Both the position numbers and the translations under genes were made by a program. A stretch of DNA of 64,000 bases, from the NCBI GenBank assembly GCA_900314715.1, contig OMWI01000012.1:1-64000 (forward strand), in the 5' to 3' direction. Source of the DNA: an uncultured Prevotellaceae bacterium (GTDB lineage Bacteria; Bacteroidota; Bacteroidia; Bacteroidales; Bacteroidaceae). Each line of letters opens with the position of its first letter. Within the stretch, counting starts at the first letter, position 1. This document shows, in pieces, positions 26,161 through 34,281 of this stretch. The notes under the pieces are model-generated. The model was not told where the DNA came from and did not search any database. It saw only the letters and a program-made list of their open reading frames with translations.

Positions 26161-28152
26161 ATGAAAAAGGCAATATTCTGCATATTATTGGCGTATGGCC
26201 ACGTCTGTGCCCTGGCGCAAGAAGCACGATCATGGGAGAGCATCATCCACGACATGGGCATCTTCGACGATGAGGAACAACAAGCGCAAGAAGCCACATG
26301 GGAATTGTTGGGCGAACTGGCTGAACACAAGATGAATCTCAACACCGCCCAACGGGAAGAACTGCAACAACTACCGTTCTTGTCGGAGCAACAGGTGGAG
26401 GAGATTTGCGAATACCTATATCTATACGGTCCGATGAAGAGCATAGGCGAACTGGCAATGATAGAGTCGCTCGACTTTGAGCAACGGAAACTATTGTCGT
26501 TTTTCGTCGAGGTGAAGGGCGAAAGCGAAAAGGCCTTTCCCTCTATCCTACAAATCGTGAAATACGGGAAGCACGAACTCATGGGCAACTTCCATCTGCC
26601 TTTCTATCAACGGGAGGGCGACAATGGCGGTTATTTGGGCCACCCCTACAAGCATTCCTTCCGCTATTCATTCCAGTATGGCGACCATGTCAAGGTGGCA
26701 CTCATCGGAGCGCAAGATGCAGGAGAACCCTTCTTGTCGAACAAGAACAAATGGGGATATGACTACTATTCCCTTTTCTTGCACCTACGGAAATGGGGAT
26801 GCGTGAAATCCCTCGTCTTCGGACAATACCGCCTGAACATCGGCATGGGATTGGTCATGAACAACCATTTCGGATTGGGAAAAACAACTATCCTCACGAC
26901 GTTAGGACAATCCACCAACCAAATACATCCTCATGCCTCGCGCACGGAGAGCAATTATTTGCAAGGGATTGCAACTACCATTCAACTATCCCCTCACATA
27001 GACGCAACGGCATTCGTTTCGCTTCGTCCAATTGATGCAACCCTCAACGCAGATAGTTCGTCCGTCGCTTCCATCGTGAAGACGGGTTATCATCGCACGT
27101 TAGCGGAGATGAGCAAGAAGCATAATACGACGGAATGGTTGATGGGAAGCAACGTCAACTACAGAAGGAAACGATTTCATTGGGGATTGACGGGCGTGTG
27201 GAATAAGTTTGATAGGGAAATCAAGCCCAACACCGCTCAACTATATAGAATGTATTATCCTTCAGGACAACGATTCTGGAATGTAAGTACTGATTACGGA
27301 TTCAGCACCAAGAACCTAAACTTTCATGGTGAATTGGCTACAGGCGACTGTCATGCGTGGGCTACCATCAACTCATTGAGTTGGCAACCATCAAGCGACA
27401 TCTCCTTAATGGCTTTACAACGGTTTTACTCATACAAGTATTATTCCCTGCATAGCCAAAGTTTTAGTGAAGGTGGTTCGGTGCAAGACGAAAGTGGTAT
27501 TTACTTTGGATTGAATTGGCAACCCAACCGACGATTTCTCATGAAACTATATGCTGATTATGCATACTTCCCATGGCACAAATATCAAGCCAGCAACGCC
27601 TCTCACGCATGGGATTATTTCCTTTCGGCCACTTATCAGCAAGGCGCTTCCAACTTCTCAGCACGGTATAGGTTGAAGATGCGAGAGAAAGACAATGAAG
27701 ACAAGACGGCACTTGCCTACAAGTATGAACATCGAGGAAGACTATCGTTTGCATACGATTATCACGCATGGTCGTTCAAGACACAGGCAGACTTTTCTTA
27801 TACGTTCCATACGAATAGCAGTTTCGGTTGGATGGTCAACCAAACCATCAACTATCATTATCGCCAATCTTCTATGAGTGGTTCCTTTGCCTATTTCCAC
27901 ACCGATGACTACAACAGTAGAATTTATAATTATGAGAAACAAACACTATATACATTCTCCTTTCCCATGTATTACGGACAAGGCATTCGCTATAGTTTGT
28001 TTTTCCGACAAGACATCAGTCCTAAATGCATGTTCATTGTCAAATTCGGCATGACCAATTATTTCGACAGAAACACAATAGGTACAGCCCTGCAAACCAT
28101 CCATCATAGTTCTCAAGCCGATTTAGACTTGCAATTTCGTTGGAAATTTTAA
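26161..28152 (+). CDS. Helix-hairpin-helix domain plus outer-membrane barrel protein
   Basis: A 663-residue exported protein (signal peptide about 1-20, AIFCILLAYGHVCALAQ). Residues about 50-125 carry two ComEA-like helix-hairpin-helix segments (KMNLNTAQREELQQLPFLSE and MKSIGELAMIESLD). The remaining 530 residues are strand-rich, aromatic sequence ending in DLQFRWKF, as expected for a large outer-membrane beta-barrel (NIGMGLVMNN, YRLKMREKDNE, YFHTDDYNSRIYNYEKQ). HhH motifs usually bind DNA, so a link to DNA at the cell surface or uptake is conceivable but unproven; the motif could also be a protein-binding adaptor. Convergent with the signalling operon. Confidence 0.85.
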   Translation: MKKAIFCILLAYGHVCALAQEARSWESIIHDMGIFDDEEQQAQEATWELLGELAEHKMNLNTAQREELQQLPFLSEQQVEEICEYLYLYGPMKSIGELAMIESLDFEQRKLLSFFVEVKGESEKAFPSILQIVKYGKHELMGNFHLPFYQREGDNGGYLGHPYKHSFRYSFQYGDHVKVALIGAQDAGEPFLSNKNKWGYDYYSLFLHLRKWGCVKSLVFGQYRLNIGMGLVMNNHFGLGKTTILTTLGQSTNQIHPHASRTESNYLQGIATTIQLSPHIDATAFVSLRPIDATLNADSSSVASIVKTGYHRTLAEMSKKHNTTEWLMGSNVNYRRKRFHWGLTGVWNKFDREIKPNTAQLYRMYYPSGQRFWNVSTDYGFSTKNLNFHGELATGDCHAWATINSLSWQPSSDISLMALQRFYSYKYYSLHSQSFSEGGSVQDESGIYFGLNWQPNRRFLMKLYADYAYFPWHKYQASNASHAWDYFLSATYQQGASNFSARYRLKMREKDNEDKTALAYKYEHRGRLSFAYDYHAWSFKTQADFSYTFHTNSSFGWMVNQTINYHYRQSSMSGSFAYFHTDDYNSRIYNYEKQTLYTFSFPMYYGQGIRYSLFFRQDISPKCMFIVKFGMTNYFDRNTIGTALQTIHHSSQADLDLQFRWKF

Positions 28153-28218
28153 TAACACTCTTCTATCATAAGCAATAAATATAACCATTTAACATGTCAT
28201 TCTTTCATTTAGTCTTTT

Positions 28219-29097
28219 TTAAGCATCAGGAAACCTTCTTCTTAATTCTTTTACAGCCTCTCTTGCTGTATCTCGTATATTTTGTGACATTTTTAAATTA
28301 TTAGAAATATCCTCAATGGGTTTGATATCAGAAGCATCTCCAAGGTTTGCTAAATTAAGAAGATATGAATATATTGTATCTTCTTCTAAAAACCTTGAGT
28401 ATTTGTATACTTCTAATCTATAAAGGTTCGTTAAATCATTATAATAACTGTCCCTCATCTTATTTTTCACAGCCTGTTTTATTTTTTCTTCATGAAAAGA
28501 TATCATTGTAGAAAAAATATCATTCAACAAACCCTCAGCATCTGTTACTTGCTTTTTTACTTCTTTAGCACTGTTTGTTACTGTAGTAATCAAGTCATTT
28601 GCTTCTTCAGCTTTACTTGTTACAGTATTTACTAAAGACTCCACATCATTAGCCTTTGTCGTTATCGTAGTGACTAAGCCATTTATCTCTTCAGCTTTGC
28701 TTGTTGCTGTTTCTACTGAGGTTTCCACATCATTAGCCTTTGTCGTTACCGTAGCGACTAAGCCATTTAACTCTTCAGCTTTGCTTGTTGCTGTTCTTAC
28801 TGAGGTTTCCAACTCACTAGCCTTTTTCGTTACCGTAGTGACTAAGCCATTTACTTCTTCTGCTTTGTGTTTTATTTCTTCAATTTCTCTAATATGTCCA
28901 TAAGCATTAACCGCCATTACCACAAAAAAAGCGGTGATTATTAATGCAACACACGAAATAATAACACCAAAGAGGTCTTTTATATTTTCTTTTGAGAAAT
29001 GGCAATCATTTTTAATCAACAGACAACATAATATTACCATCATTAGAATTAATATGATAGATGTAATTAGATAAATACAATTTGCTAAGCTTTTCAT
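28219..29097 (-). CDS. Two-TM protein with four 28-residue coiled-coil repeats
   Basis: Unrecognised 292-residue protein, third gene of an AT-rich signalling operon (3 bp after the receiver gene). Two membrane segments (about 8-28 and 43-65) are followed by a linker and four 28-residue repeats (78-105, 106-133, 134-161, 162-189) starting KAEExNGLVTTVT; 28 residues equal four heptads, which fits a long coiled coil. Residues about 200-292 form a separate Lys/Glu-rich helical domain (KIKQAVKNKMRDSYYNDL, RDTAREAVKELRRRF). The build resembles the cytoplasmic stalk of membrane signalling proteins but lacks any chemoreceptor tip motif. It may be the output or anchor of the kinase-receiver pair. Confidence 0.75.
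   Translation of the reverse strand: MKSLANCIYLITSIILILMMVILCCLLIKNDCHFSKENIKDLFGVIISCVALIITAFFVVMAVNAYGHIREIEEIKHKAEEVNGLVTTVTKKASELETSVRTATSKAEELNGLVATVTTKANDVETSVETATSKAEEINGLVTTITTKANDVESLVNTVTSKAEEANDLITTVTNSAKEVKKQVTDAEGLLNDIFSTMISFHEEKIKQAVKNKMRDSYYNDLTNLYRLEVYKYSRFLEEDTIYSYLLNLANLGDASDIKPIEDISNNLKMSQNIRDTAREAVKELRRRFPDA
28531..28866 (-). repeat. Four tandem 84-bp coding repeats
   Basis: Within the two-TM protein gene, four consecutive 84-bp units encode the 28-residue coiled-coil repeats. The middle units remain nearly identical at DNA level (e.g. TCTTCAGCTTTGCTTGTTGC recurs), so recent duplication or copy-number change is likely. Confidence 0.85.
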
Positions 29098-29100
29098 TTT

Positions 29101-29535
29101 CTACTTATCTTTATTTATTAATGCCATTATTACATCTACAAATTCATCAGAAAAAAAGTCTTCCTTTTTTAAATAAGGAATATTATTATCCATACAATAC
29201 TGTTCTACTACTGGATCTTCCGCTTGAGTAAAAACGATTTTTGTAACATTTGAAACACTTTCATCACTTAATAGTCTTTCAAGGATGATTTTCCCCGTTC
29301 TAAGCCCCCCTCTTGCTTCACTGAAACTTATCTTTTCTCCTGGAGGCATTGAAATGTCTATAATAATCGCAGTTAAAGTATCAGTGATTACATTTTGAAG
29401 AATGTTATCAACGTCATCAGCTTTCATTACTTTAATAATGTCAAAACCACTTTCTTCGAGCTCATCAATATAAGGACGAAGAAATAAACGATTTATGTCA
29501 TCATCTATCCAAATAATTCTTTTTTTTGCTTTCAT
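29101..29535 (-). CDS. Stand-alone receiver (REC) protein
   Basis: A 144-residue single-domain response regulator. The acidic pair is Asp12/Asp13 (WIDDDIN), the phospho-acceptor Asp60 (AIIIDISMPPGE), the switch Thr103 (VFTQAED) and the Lys123/124 (PYLKKEDF). An Arg/Gly stretch (EARGGLRTG, about 73-81) is inserted after the acceptor loop. There is no DNA-binding or enzymatic output domain, so it must pass its signal by protein contact. It lies 4 bp after the kinase gene and 3 bp before the membrane protein gene. Confidence 0.88.
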   Translation of the reverse strand: MKAKKRIIWIDDDINRLFLRPYIDELEESGFDIIKVMKADDVDNILQNVITDTLTAIIIDISMPPGEKISFSEARGGLRTGKIILERLLSDESVSNVTKIVFTQAEDPVVEQYCMDNNIPYLKKEDFFSDEFVDVIMALINKDK

Positions 29536-29539
29536 GCTA

Positions 29540-31351
29540 TCAATAATTAAGTATATAATCTCTGGGTAGTTTTATCTCAAAAGTAGTGGGGTTTGAAAGA
29601 TGTGATACTCGTATTTCCCCTCCATACATTTTTAATATAGATTTTACGACATGAAGTCCGATTCCATATCCTTCACCATTTATTAGTTTTGCATTGTCAC
29701 TCCTTACTCCAAGAAGAAAAATCCTTTCAGCATCATTCCTATCTATGCCGATTCCATAATCTGAGACCTTTATTATCAAACCTGTTGGAGATTTATAACC
29801 ACTAAAAATCACTTTAAATTCTGAATAAGGTTTTGTGTATTTAATAGCATTAGTAAGTAGATTGAAAAATAATATTTTAAAAGCATTTTTATCTACTTTT
29901 AATGAAACATTTGGAAAGGTACTATCTATCCGAATATTATCAAATCTAACCTCATGTTCTCTGGCAATAGGACGGACGATATTGACACTGTCTTTAATTA
30001 TGTCTATAATAGAATGATTATCAATGGCATATGAAGCTTTTCTGTTACGATTAGATCTTGTCAAGAACAAATTAGTTGTGACTTGCATCAGTTGTAATTC
30101 TGAATAATCAATAATGGATTGAAGATAACTTTGAGCATAAGATTGCATAAAGATATCATCGTTTTGTAAGAATTTTCTCAAAAAACGTTCCGCGGTTATA
30201 CGTATTGCATTTGCAGGAGTCTTATATTCATGGGACATTTTTGAAATGAAGTCCCTACGCTCTTCTTCCGCAAGATAGTTTTCTATATTCAAAGCTAGAT
30301 AGTGGGAAGCATTTTGTATTAATTCCACATCAGTATCATTAAAGTAATCTATTACAGGACATCCATCTATTAAGCTTTGTCTATTAACCTTGTTAGTAAA
30401 CCGCATAATTCCAAACACATCATTAGGGTTGGATGGGCGAACAATTGGGATAGCCAACATAGTTTCATTCTTATGTCTGGTTTTTTCTCTGTACTTATGG
30501 AGATACTTGGAATCATTTATCTTTTCCAACTTTAATAAATTATCATATATCTTTGCTTTTTTTTCTGTAGCTGTACTATCTGTAATACCTTCGCCTTTTT
30601 CATAAGATACCCTTTCTGATTCTGAATTACCAATAAGTCCTGTAGTAACTAATAGATAATATCGGTTATCAAAAGAATCCCAAATAAATACAGAAGAACC
30701 TTCGTAATAAAAATACTTTTTAAAGATATTATCAATTATTGGTTGAAATAAATTTTTAAGATTAGAAGTATTCATCTGTCTGTAATTAATAATCAATTCG
30801 GATAAAATTTGCTGTTTTTTATTGATCAGATGTCGAGACAGAACAGATACGACGGCTTCGTTGACAACAGTAATAATGTCTTCATTGAGATCTATGGGGG
30901 TGTTTTCCTTATACGCTAACTTTATAAAAGCAATTGGTTTGTTATTTTTATTAATAGGGATATAAATCAAATAAACTAATCCCATTTCAAGTAAAGATCC
31001 ATACGATATATGTTGTTTACAATTATCATCATATATGTTACATTTATAATAAGAAATATTATTCTCATTGGTCTCGTTTAAGACATACTCTATAAATGAA
31101 TTTTTAAGCGGATGCACATAATCTTCTCTATTATGAGTAGGATAAACCAATCCTTTCTTCATATAACGTTCAACCAATGAGGCAGATACAAATTCCCCCA
31201 AATCTTCATCCGTGTTATTATAATTAATGGACCATAAAGTACACATATCACAATTCAATACAGACTGTATGGCCTCAATCGTTTTAGTTATTAGGTCATT
31301 GGTATCACTTTCTAAGGCATTTAATAAGGCTGCTCTTAATTTATTAATCAT
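29540..31351 (-). CDS. Soluble histidine kinase with two GAF domains
   Basis: A 603-residue kinase without membrane segments. GAF-like domains lie at about 10-170 (NCDMCTLWSIN) and 195-360 (SSVFIWDSFDN, YEKGEGITDSTATEKKA, AIPIVRPSN). The HisKA box is FISKMSHEYKTPANAI with phospho-acceptor His374; the ATPase domain has the N box (FFNLLTNAIKYT, Asn501), G1 (VSDYGIGID) and G2 (GEGYGIGLHVVKSI). All catalytic residues are present. It should sense a small internal ligand through GAF and phosphorylate the receiver encoded next to it. The AT-rich composition differs from neighbouring genes and suggests horizontal acquisition. Confidence 0.92.
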   Translation of the reverse strand: MINKLRAALLNALESDTNDLITKTIEAIQSVLNCDMCTLWSINYNNTDEDLGEFVSASLVERYMKKGLVYPTHNREDYVHPLKNSFIEYVLNETNENNISYYKCNIYDDNCKQHISYGSLLEMGLVYLIYIPINKNNKPIAFIKLAYKENTPIDLNEDIITVVNEAVVSVLSRHLINKKQQILSELIINYRQMNTSNLKNLFQPIIDNIFKKYFYYEGSSVFIWDSFDNRYYLLVTTGLIGNSESERVSYEKGEGITDSTATEKKAKIYDNLLKLEKINDSKYLHKYREKTRHKNETMLAIPIVRPSNPNDVFGIMRFTNKVNRQSLIDGCPVIDYFNDTDVELIQNASHYLALNIENYLAEEERRDFISKMSHEYKTPANAIRITAERFLRKFLQNDDIFMQSYAQSYLQSIIDYSELQLMQVTTNLFLTRSNRNRKASYAIDNHSIIDIIKDSVNIVRPIAREHEVRFDNIRIDSTFPNVSLKVDKNAFKILFFNLLTNAIKYTKPYSEFKVIFSGYKSPTGLIIKVSDYGIGIDRNDAERIFLLGVRSDNAKLINGEGYGIGLHVVKSILKMYGGEIRVSHLSNPTTFEIKLPRDYILNY

Positions 31352-31423
31352 ATATATAAGTATTAAGTTTATAACTAAAATAGATTACGATTAATACATT
31401 TATACATATACACTATATTTTTG

Positions 31424-31431
31424 CAAATATA
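31424..31431 (-). promoter_or_regulatory. Possible -7 promoter element of the signalling operon
   Basis: Minus-strand TATATTTG (TAnnTTTG) lies 73 bp before the kinase ATG in a very AT-rich leader. Confidence 0.45.
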
Positions 31432-31479
31432 GTATAATTATTTGAAATAAATATATATAATCCAACTTTTTTTATCCAA

Positions 31480-31722
31480 ATGTTATTTTTCCAGATCATA
31501 CGATTATTATTTATATCTTTTCCTTTCCATTACGTGAAAATACTAGAACGGATATGGAAAGCAATTATCACCGACCGCATCATTGCCTTGGTTAATCCTG
31601 AAACCAATCAATTTGCCCTGTTATGCATAGACTACGTTGAAGGGAAATACCTCATTCCCGAAGAATGGTATAGAATAACATCTTACAAATACGGGAAAAA
31701 GCGGTCTTTGGCAAATCTTTGA
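31480..31722 (+). CDS. Possible small protein or gene remnant
   Basis: An 80-codon frame whose second half (IIALVNPETNQFALLCIDYV, then EEWYRITSYKYGKK) has coding-like composition in contrast to the AT-rich flanks. The first 18 residues are hydrophobic and may be non-coding; a GTG at 31531 is another possible start. I recognise no family. It could equally be a decayed gene. Confidence 0.35.
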   Translation: MLFFQIIRLLFISFPFHYVKILERIWKAIITDRIIALVNPETNQFALLCIDYVEGKYLIPEEWYRITSYKYGKKRSLANL

Positions 31723-31812
31723 CCTTTCATTCCTAATATGGGCTCAAGCGAAATTACATAGGAATTTGTGATTTTCCAATCTTCTAATTTGCTTTTTTCT
31801 TGTTTTTCGCCA

Positions 31813-32122
31813 AGACCTCCCGTCGTTTTACATAAATTCCTAAGTATTAAGGGGTTGTGAAATGGAAAAGCCAGAAAGACCTCCCGTAAGACCTCCCGTA
31901 AGACCTCCCATAGACCTCACCTAAGACCTCACACTCCGGGTAATGTTGAGTGTTGAGAGATTACCTTCAATTTTATCAATTGTGAATTGATAATTGTGAA
32001 TTGTGAATTAAAAAACACATGAGGTCTTACGGGAGGTCTTAGGTGAGGTCTTAGGTGAGGTCTTGAAAATGTTAAATCGCTGATAAAGAACGAATTAACC
32101 TAAAAAAACGGGAGGTCTTACG
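31813..32122. repeat. Inverted arrays of AAGACCTCCCGT-type units around a hairpin centre
   Basis: The left array has about five 11-12-bp units (AAGACCTCCCGT, ... AAGACCTCAC) at 31877-31934, plus an outlier at 31813. The right array has four units in the opposite orientation (GAGGTCTTACGG, AGGTCTTAGGTG ...) at 32021-32064, plus an outlier at 32109-32122. The centre includes a 21-base hairpin, TTATCAATT-gtg-AATTGATAA (31973-31993), and GGTAAT...ATTACC. No gene is present. Same architecture as 15988-16142 and 48246-48491. Confidence 0.85.
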
Positions 32123-32197
32123 AAAATGAAGAAATCACATACAAAATAACAATTTTCAATTCACAATTTTCAATTAGGCTCTCTCAACCACTTAAGG

Positions 32198-32231
32198 CTC
32201 CCTTCCCTTGGGGAAGGGATGGGGATGGGCC
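32198..32231. repeat. Dispersed CTCCCTTCC-type repeat (copy 1)
   Basis: The stretch CTCCCTTCCCTTGGGGAAGG continuing to GGGGATGGGCC matches 48051-48084 in inverted orientation over about 34 bases with few differences. This word is non-coding and self-complementary in part. Confidence 0.65.
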
Positions 32232-32238
32232 TCAACAC

Positions 32239-32339
32239 AAACCATAGCTTTAGAACACATAAACGATAGCTTTGTATGCTAATAACCATACGTTTGTAAC
32301 ACACAAATGAATCGTTTGTAGCATATAAAGCTATGGTTT
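32239..32339. repeat. Long imperfect stem-loop downstream of asnB
   Basis: AAACCATAGCTTTA (32239-32252) is perfectly complementary to TAAAGCTATGGTTT (32326-32339), and inner words (AAACGAT/ATCGTTT, GTATG/CATAC) also pair, giving a long nested stem. It ends 35 bp from the asnB stop, so on the minus strand it lies in the asnB 3' region and could slow or end transcription, though no T-tract follows directly. Confidence 0.7.
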
Positions 32340-32373
32340 CTATCTTAATGATGACTATTGTATCCTACCCCCC

Positions 32374-34065
32374 CTAATACGCCTGTTCGTGAACGCCTTT
32401 GACGGCGCGACCGCTGGGGTCGTTCATGCCTCGGAAGGAAGCATCCCACTCTAATGCGATGGCGGTACTGCAAGCCACGCTTGCCTCACTCGGTACGCTA
32501 CGGGCAGCGGAATCGGAAGGGAAGTGTTCGGCAAAGATGCTACGATAGTAATATTCCTCCTTGTTTTGCGGTGGGTTAATGGGGAATCGTTCTGCCGCAT
32601 GAGCCATTTGTTCATCAGAAACGGCAGTTGCGGTAATGGCTTTCAAGGTGTCAATCCACGAATAGCCCACGCCATCAGAGAATTGTTCCTTTTGTCGCCA
32701 TGCCACCTCTGCTGGCAACATATCGGCAAACGCCTCGCGTACAATCTTCTTTTCCATCGTATTTCCCGTACACATCTTCGCGGTGGGATTGGTGCGCATG
32801 GCAACATCCAAGAATTCCTTATCGAGGAAAGGCACTCGTCCTTCCACTCCCCATGCCGACAAACTCTTGTTGGCACGAAGGCAATCGTATAGATAGAGCT
32901 TGGAGAGTTTGCGAACCGTCTCTTCATGAAAAGCCTGAGCGGTAGGTGCTTTATGGAAATACAGATAACCGCCGAAGATTTCATCTGCCCCCTCTCCCGA
33001 TAGCACCATCTTGATACCCATCGACTTGATGACGCGCGCCAACAAATACATGGGTGTGGAAGCGCGAACGGTGGTTACGTCGTAAGTCTCAATGAAGTAA
33101 ATGACATCCCGAATGGCATCCAGTCCTTCTTGAATGGTATAGTTGATTTCATGATGCACGGTACCAATATGCTCAGCCACCAGTCGCGCTTTCGCCAAGT
33201 CGGGCGCTCCCTTCAGTCCTACCGCAAAACTATGCAAGCGCGGCCAATAAGCCCTCGTACGACTATCGTCTTCTATGCGTCGCTCGCTGAACTTCTCGGC
33301 AATGGCAGATATGACGCTACTGTCGAGGCCTCCCGATAGCAATACGCCATACGGCACATCCGACATCAATTGGCGCTTCACCGCATCTTCAAGGGCATCG
33401 TGAATGTCTGACACCGAAGCGGGATTGTCTTTCACGCAAGCATAGTCCATCCAATCGCGCTGATAATAGCGTTTCATCCCTGGCTTCTTGCTCCAATAAT
33501 AATGTCCAGGAAGGAAGGGTTCGTAATGGTCACATTGTCCTTCAAGGGCTTTCAGTTCGGAAGCCACATACACCTTCCCGTCGGCATCATAACCGATGTA
33601 AAGGGGAATAACGCCAATAGGGTCGCGAGCCATCAGAAACTCGTCGTTCTCCTCATCATACAAGGCGAAGGCGAAGATACCGCTCAACTTTTCGAGTAGG
33701 CGTATGACGCTCGCCTCGTCTTGCGCGGATGCCTTGAAACTCTTGTAAAGTGCCAATATCACCTCGCAATCGCTTCCCGTTTGGAAATCATACCGTCCTG
33801 CATATTCCTTGCGGATGTCTTGATGATTGTAGATTTCCCCATTCACCGCCAACACCTGTTTTCCATCAGGTGAATACAAGGGTTGTCCACCCGATTCAGG
33901 ATCTACGATAGAGAGTCGTTCATGGGCAAGTATCGCACTACCGCCACAATAAATACCAGACCAATCAGGACCGCGATGACGGATTTTCTGACTCATGCGC
34001 AAGGCTTTCTGTCTCAACTCTTGCGTCTGCTCTTTTACGTTGAAGATAGCAACAATTCCACACAT
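32374..34065 (-). CDS. asnB: Asparagine synthetase B, glutamine-hydrolysing
   Basis: AsnB makes asparagine from aspartate, ATP and glutamine in the cytoplasm. The N-terminal class II amidotransferase begins with the nucleophile Cys2 (MCGIVAIF) and has RHRGPDWSG, ILAHERLSIVD and VNGEIYNH. The synthetase half has the PP-loop LLSGGLDSSVISA, the VLSGEGADEIFGGY block and GVEGRVPFLDKEFL. At 563 residues it is of normal length, with a short variable tail. It is next to the ammonium-transport and GOGAT genes, consistent with nitrogen-regulated expression. No TAnnTTTG box was found upstream. Confidence 0.96.
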   Translation of the reverse strand: MCGIVAIFNVKEQTQELRQKALRMSQKIRHRGPDWSGIYCGGSAILAHERLSIVDPESGGQPLYSPDGKQVLAVNGEIYNHQDIRKEYAGRYDFQTGSDCEVILALYKSFKASAQDEASVIRLLEKLSGIFAFALYDEENDEFLMARDPIGVIPLYIGYDADGKVYVASELKALEGQCDHYEPFLPGHYYWSKKPGMKRYYQRDWMDYACVKDNPASVSDIHDALEDAVKRQLMSDVPYGVLLSGGLDSSVISAIAEKFSERRIEDDSRTRAYWPRLHSFAVGLKGAPDLAKARLVAEHIGTVHHEINYTIQEGLDAIRDVIYFIETYDVTTVRASTPMYLLARVIKSMGIKMVLSGEGADEIFGGYLYFHKAPTAQAFHEETVRKLSKLYLYDCLRANKSLSAWGVEGRVPFLDKEFLDVAMRTNPTAKMCTGNTMEKKIVREAFADMLPAEVAWRQKEQFSDGVGYSWIDTLKAITATAVSDEQMAHAAERFPINPPQNKEEYYYRSIFAEHFPSDSAARSVPSEASVACSTAIALEWDASFRGMNDPSGRAVKGVHEQAY

Positions 34066-34115
34066 AGTTTTTTACTTTTTTAAGTTATTTGATGTTTGCT
34101 TGTTTCTATTTTTTA

Positions 34116-34281
34116 GAAGGGAGAGGTGAGAAGGGAGAGGTGAGAGATATGCTTTGTTCGTTGAGTGCATTCACGTTTATTTATTCACGTTCAATCTTTC
34201 AATAATCTAAGCAAATCAAACCTATTACCTATTACTTATCACCTATTACCTATCACCTATCACCTCTCACCTATTACCTCT
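34116..34281. repeat. Tandem-repeat gap between asnB and the putative porin
   Basis: Two perfect 14-bp units GAAGGGAGAGGTGA (34116-34143) stand on the left. On the right (about 34221-34280) are tandem 7-bp steps such as CACCTAT and TTACCTA, including TCACCTCTCACC, complementary to the left unit's AGAGGTGAGA. The middle (34153-34220) is related to 25322-25408. It is a weaker case of the inverted tandem-repeat layout seen elsewhere in the window. The porin stop codon lies at its right edge. Confidence 0.65.

Noticed and set aside
28219-31351. Identification of the three-gene operon as the Detocs defence system
   Set aside because: Detocs, as I recall it, has a TPR-bearing kinase and a response regulator fused to an effector; here the kinase has GAF domains and the receiver has no fused effector.
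31877-32064. CRISPR-like array of AAGACCTCCCGT units
   Set aside because: Units are only 11-12 bp, adjacent without spacers, and inverted between the two arms; no cas genes are present.
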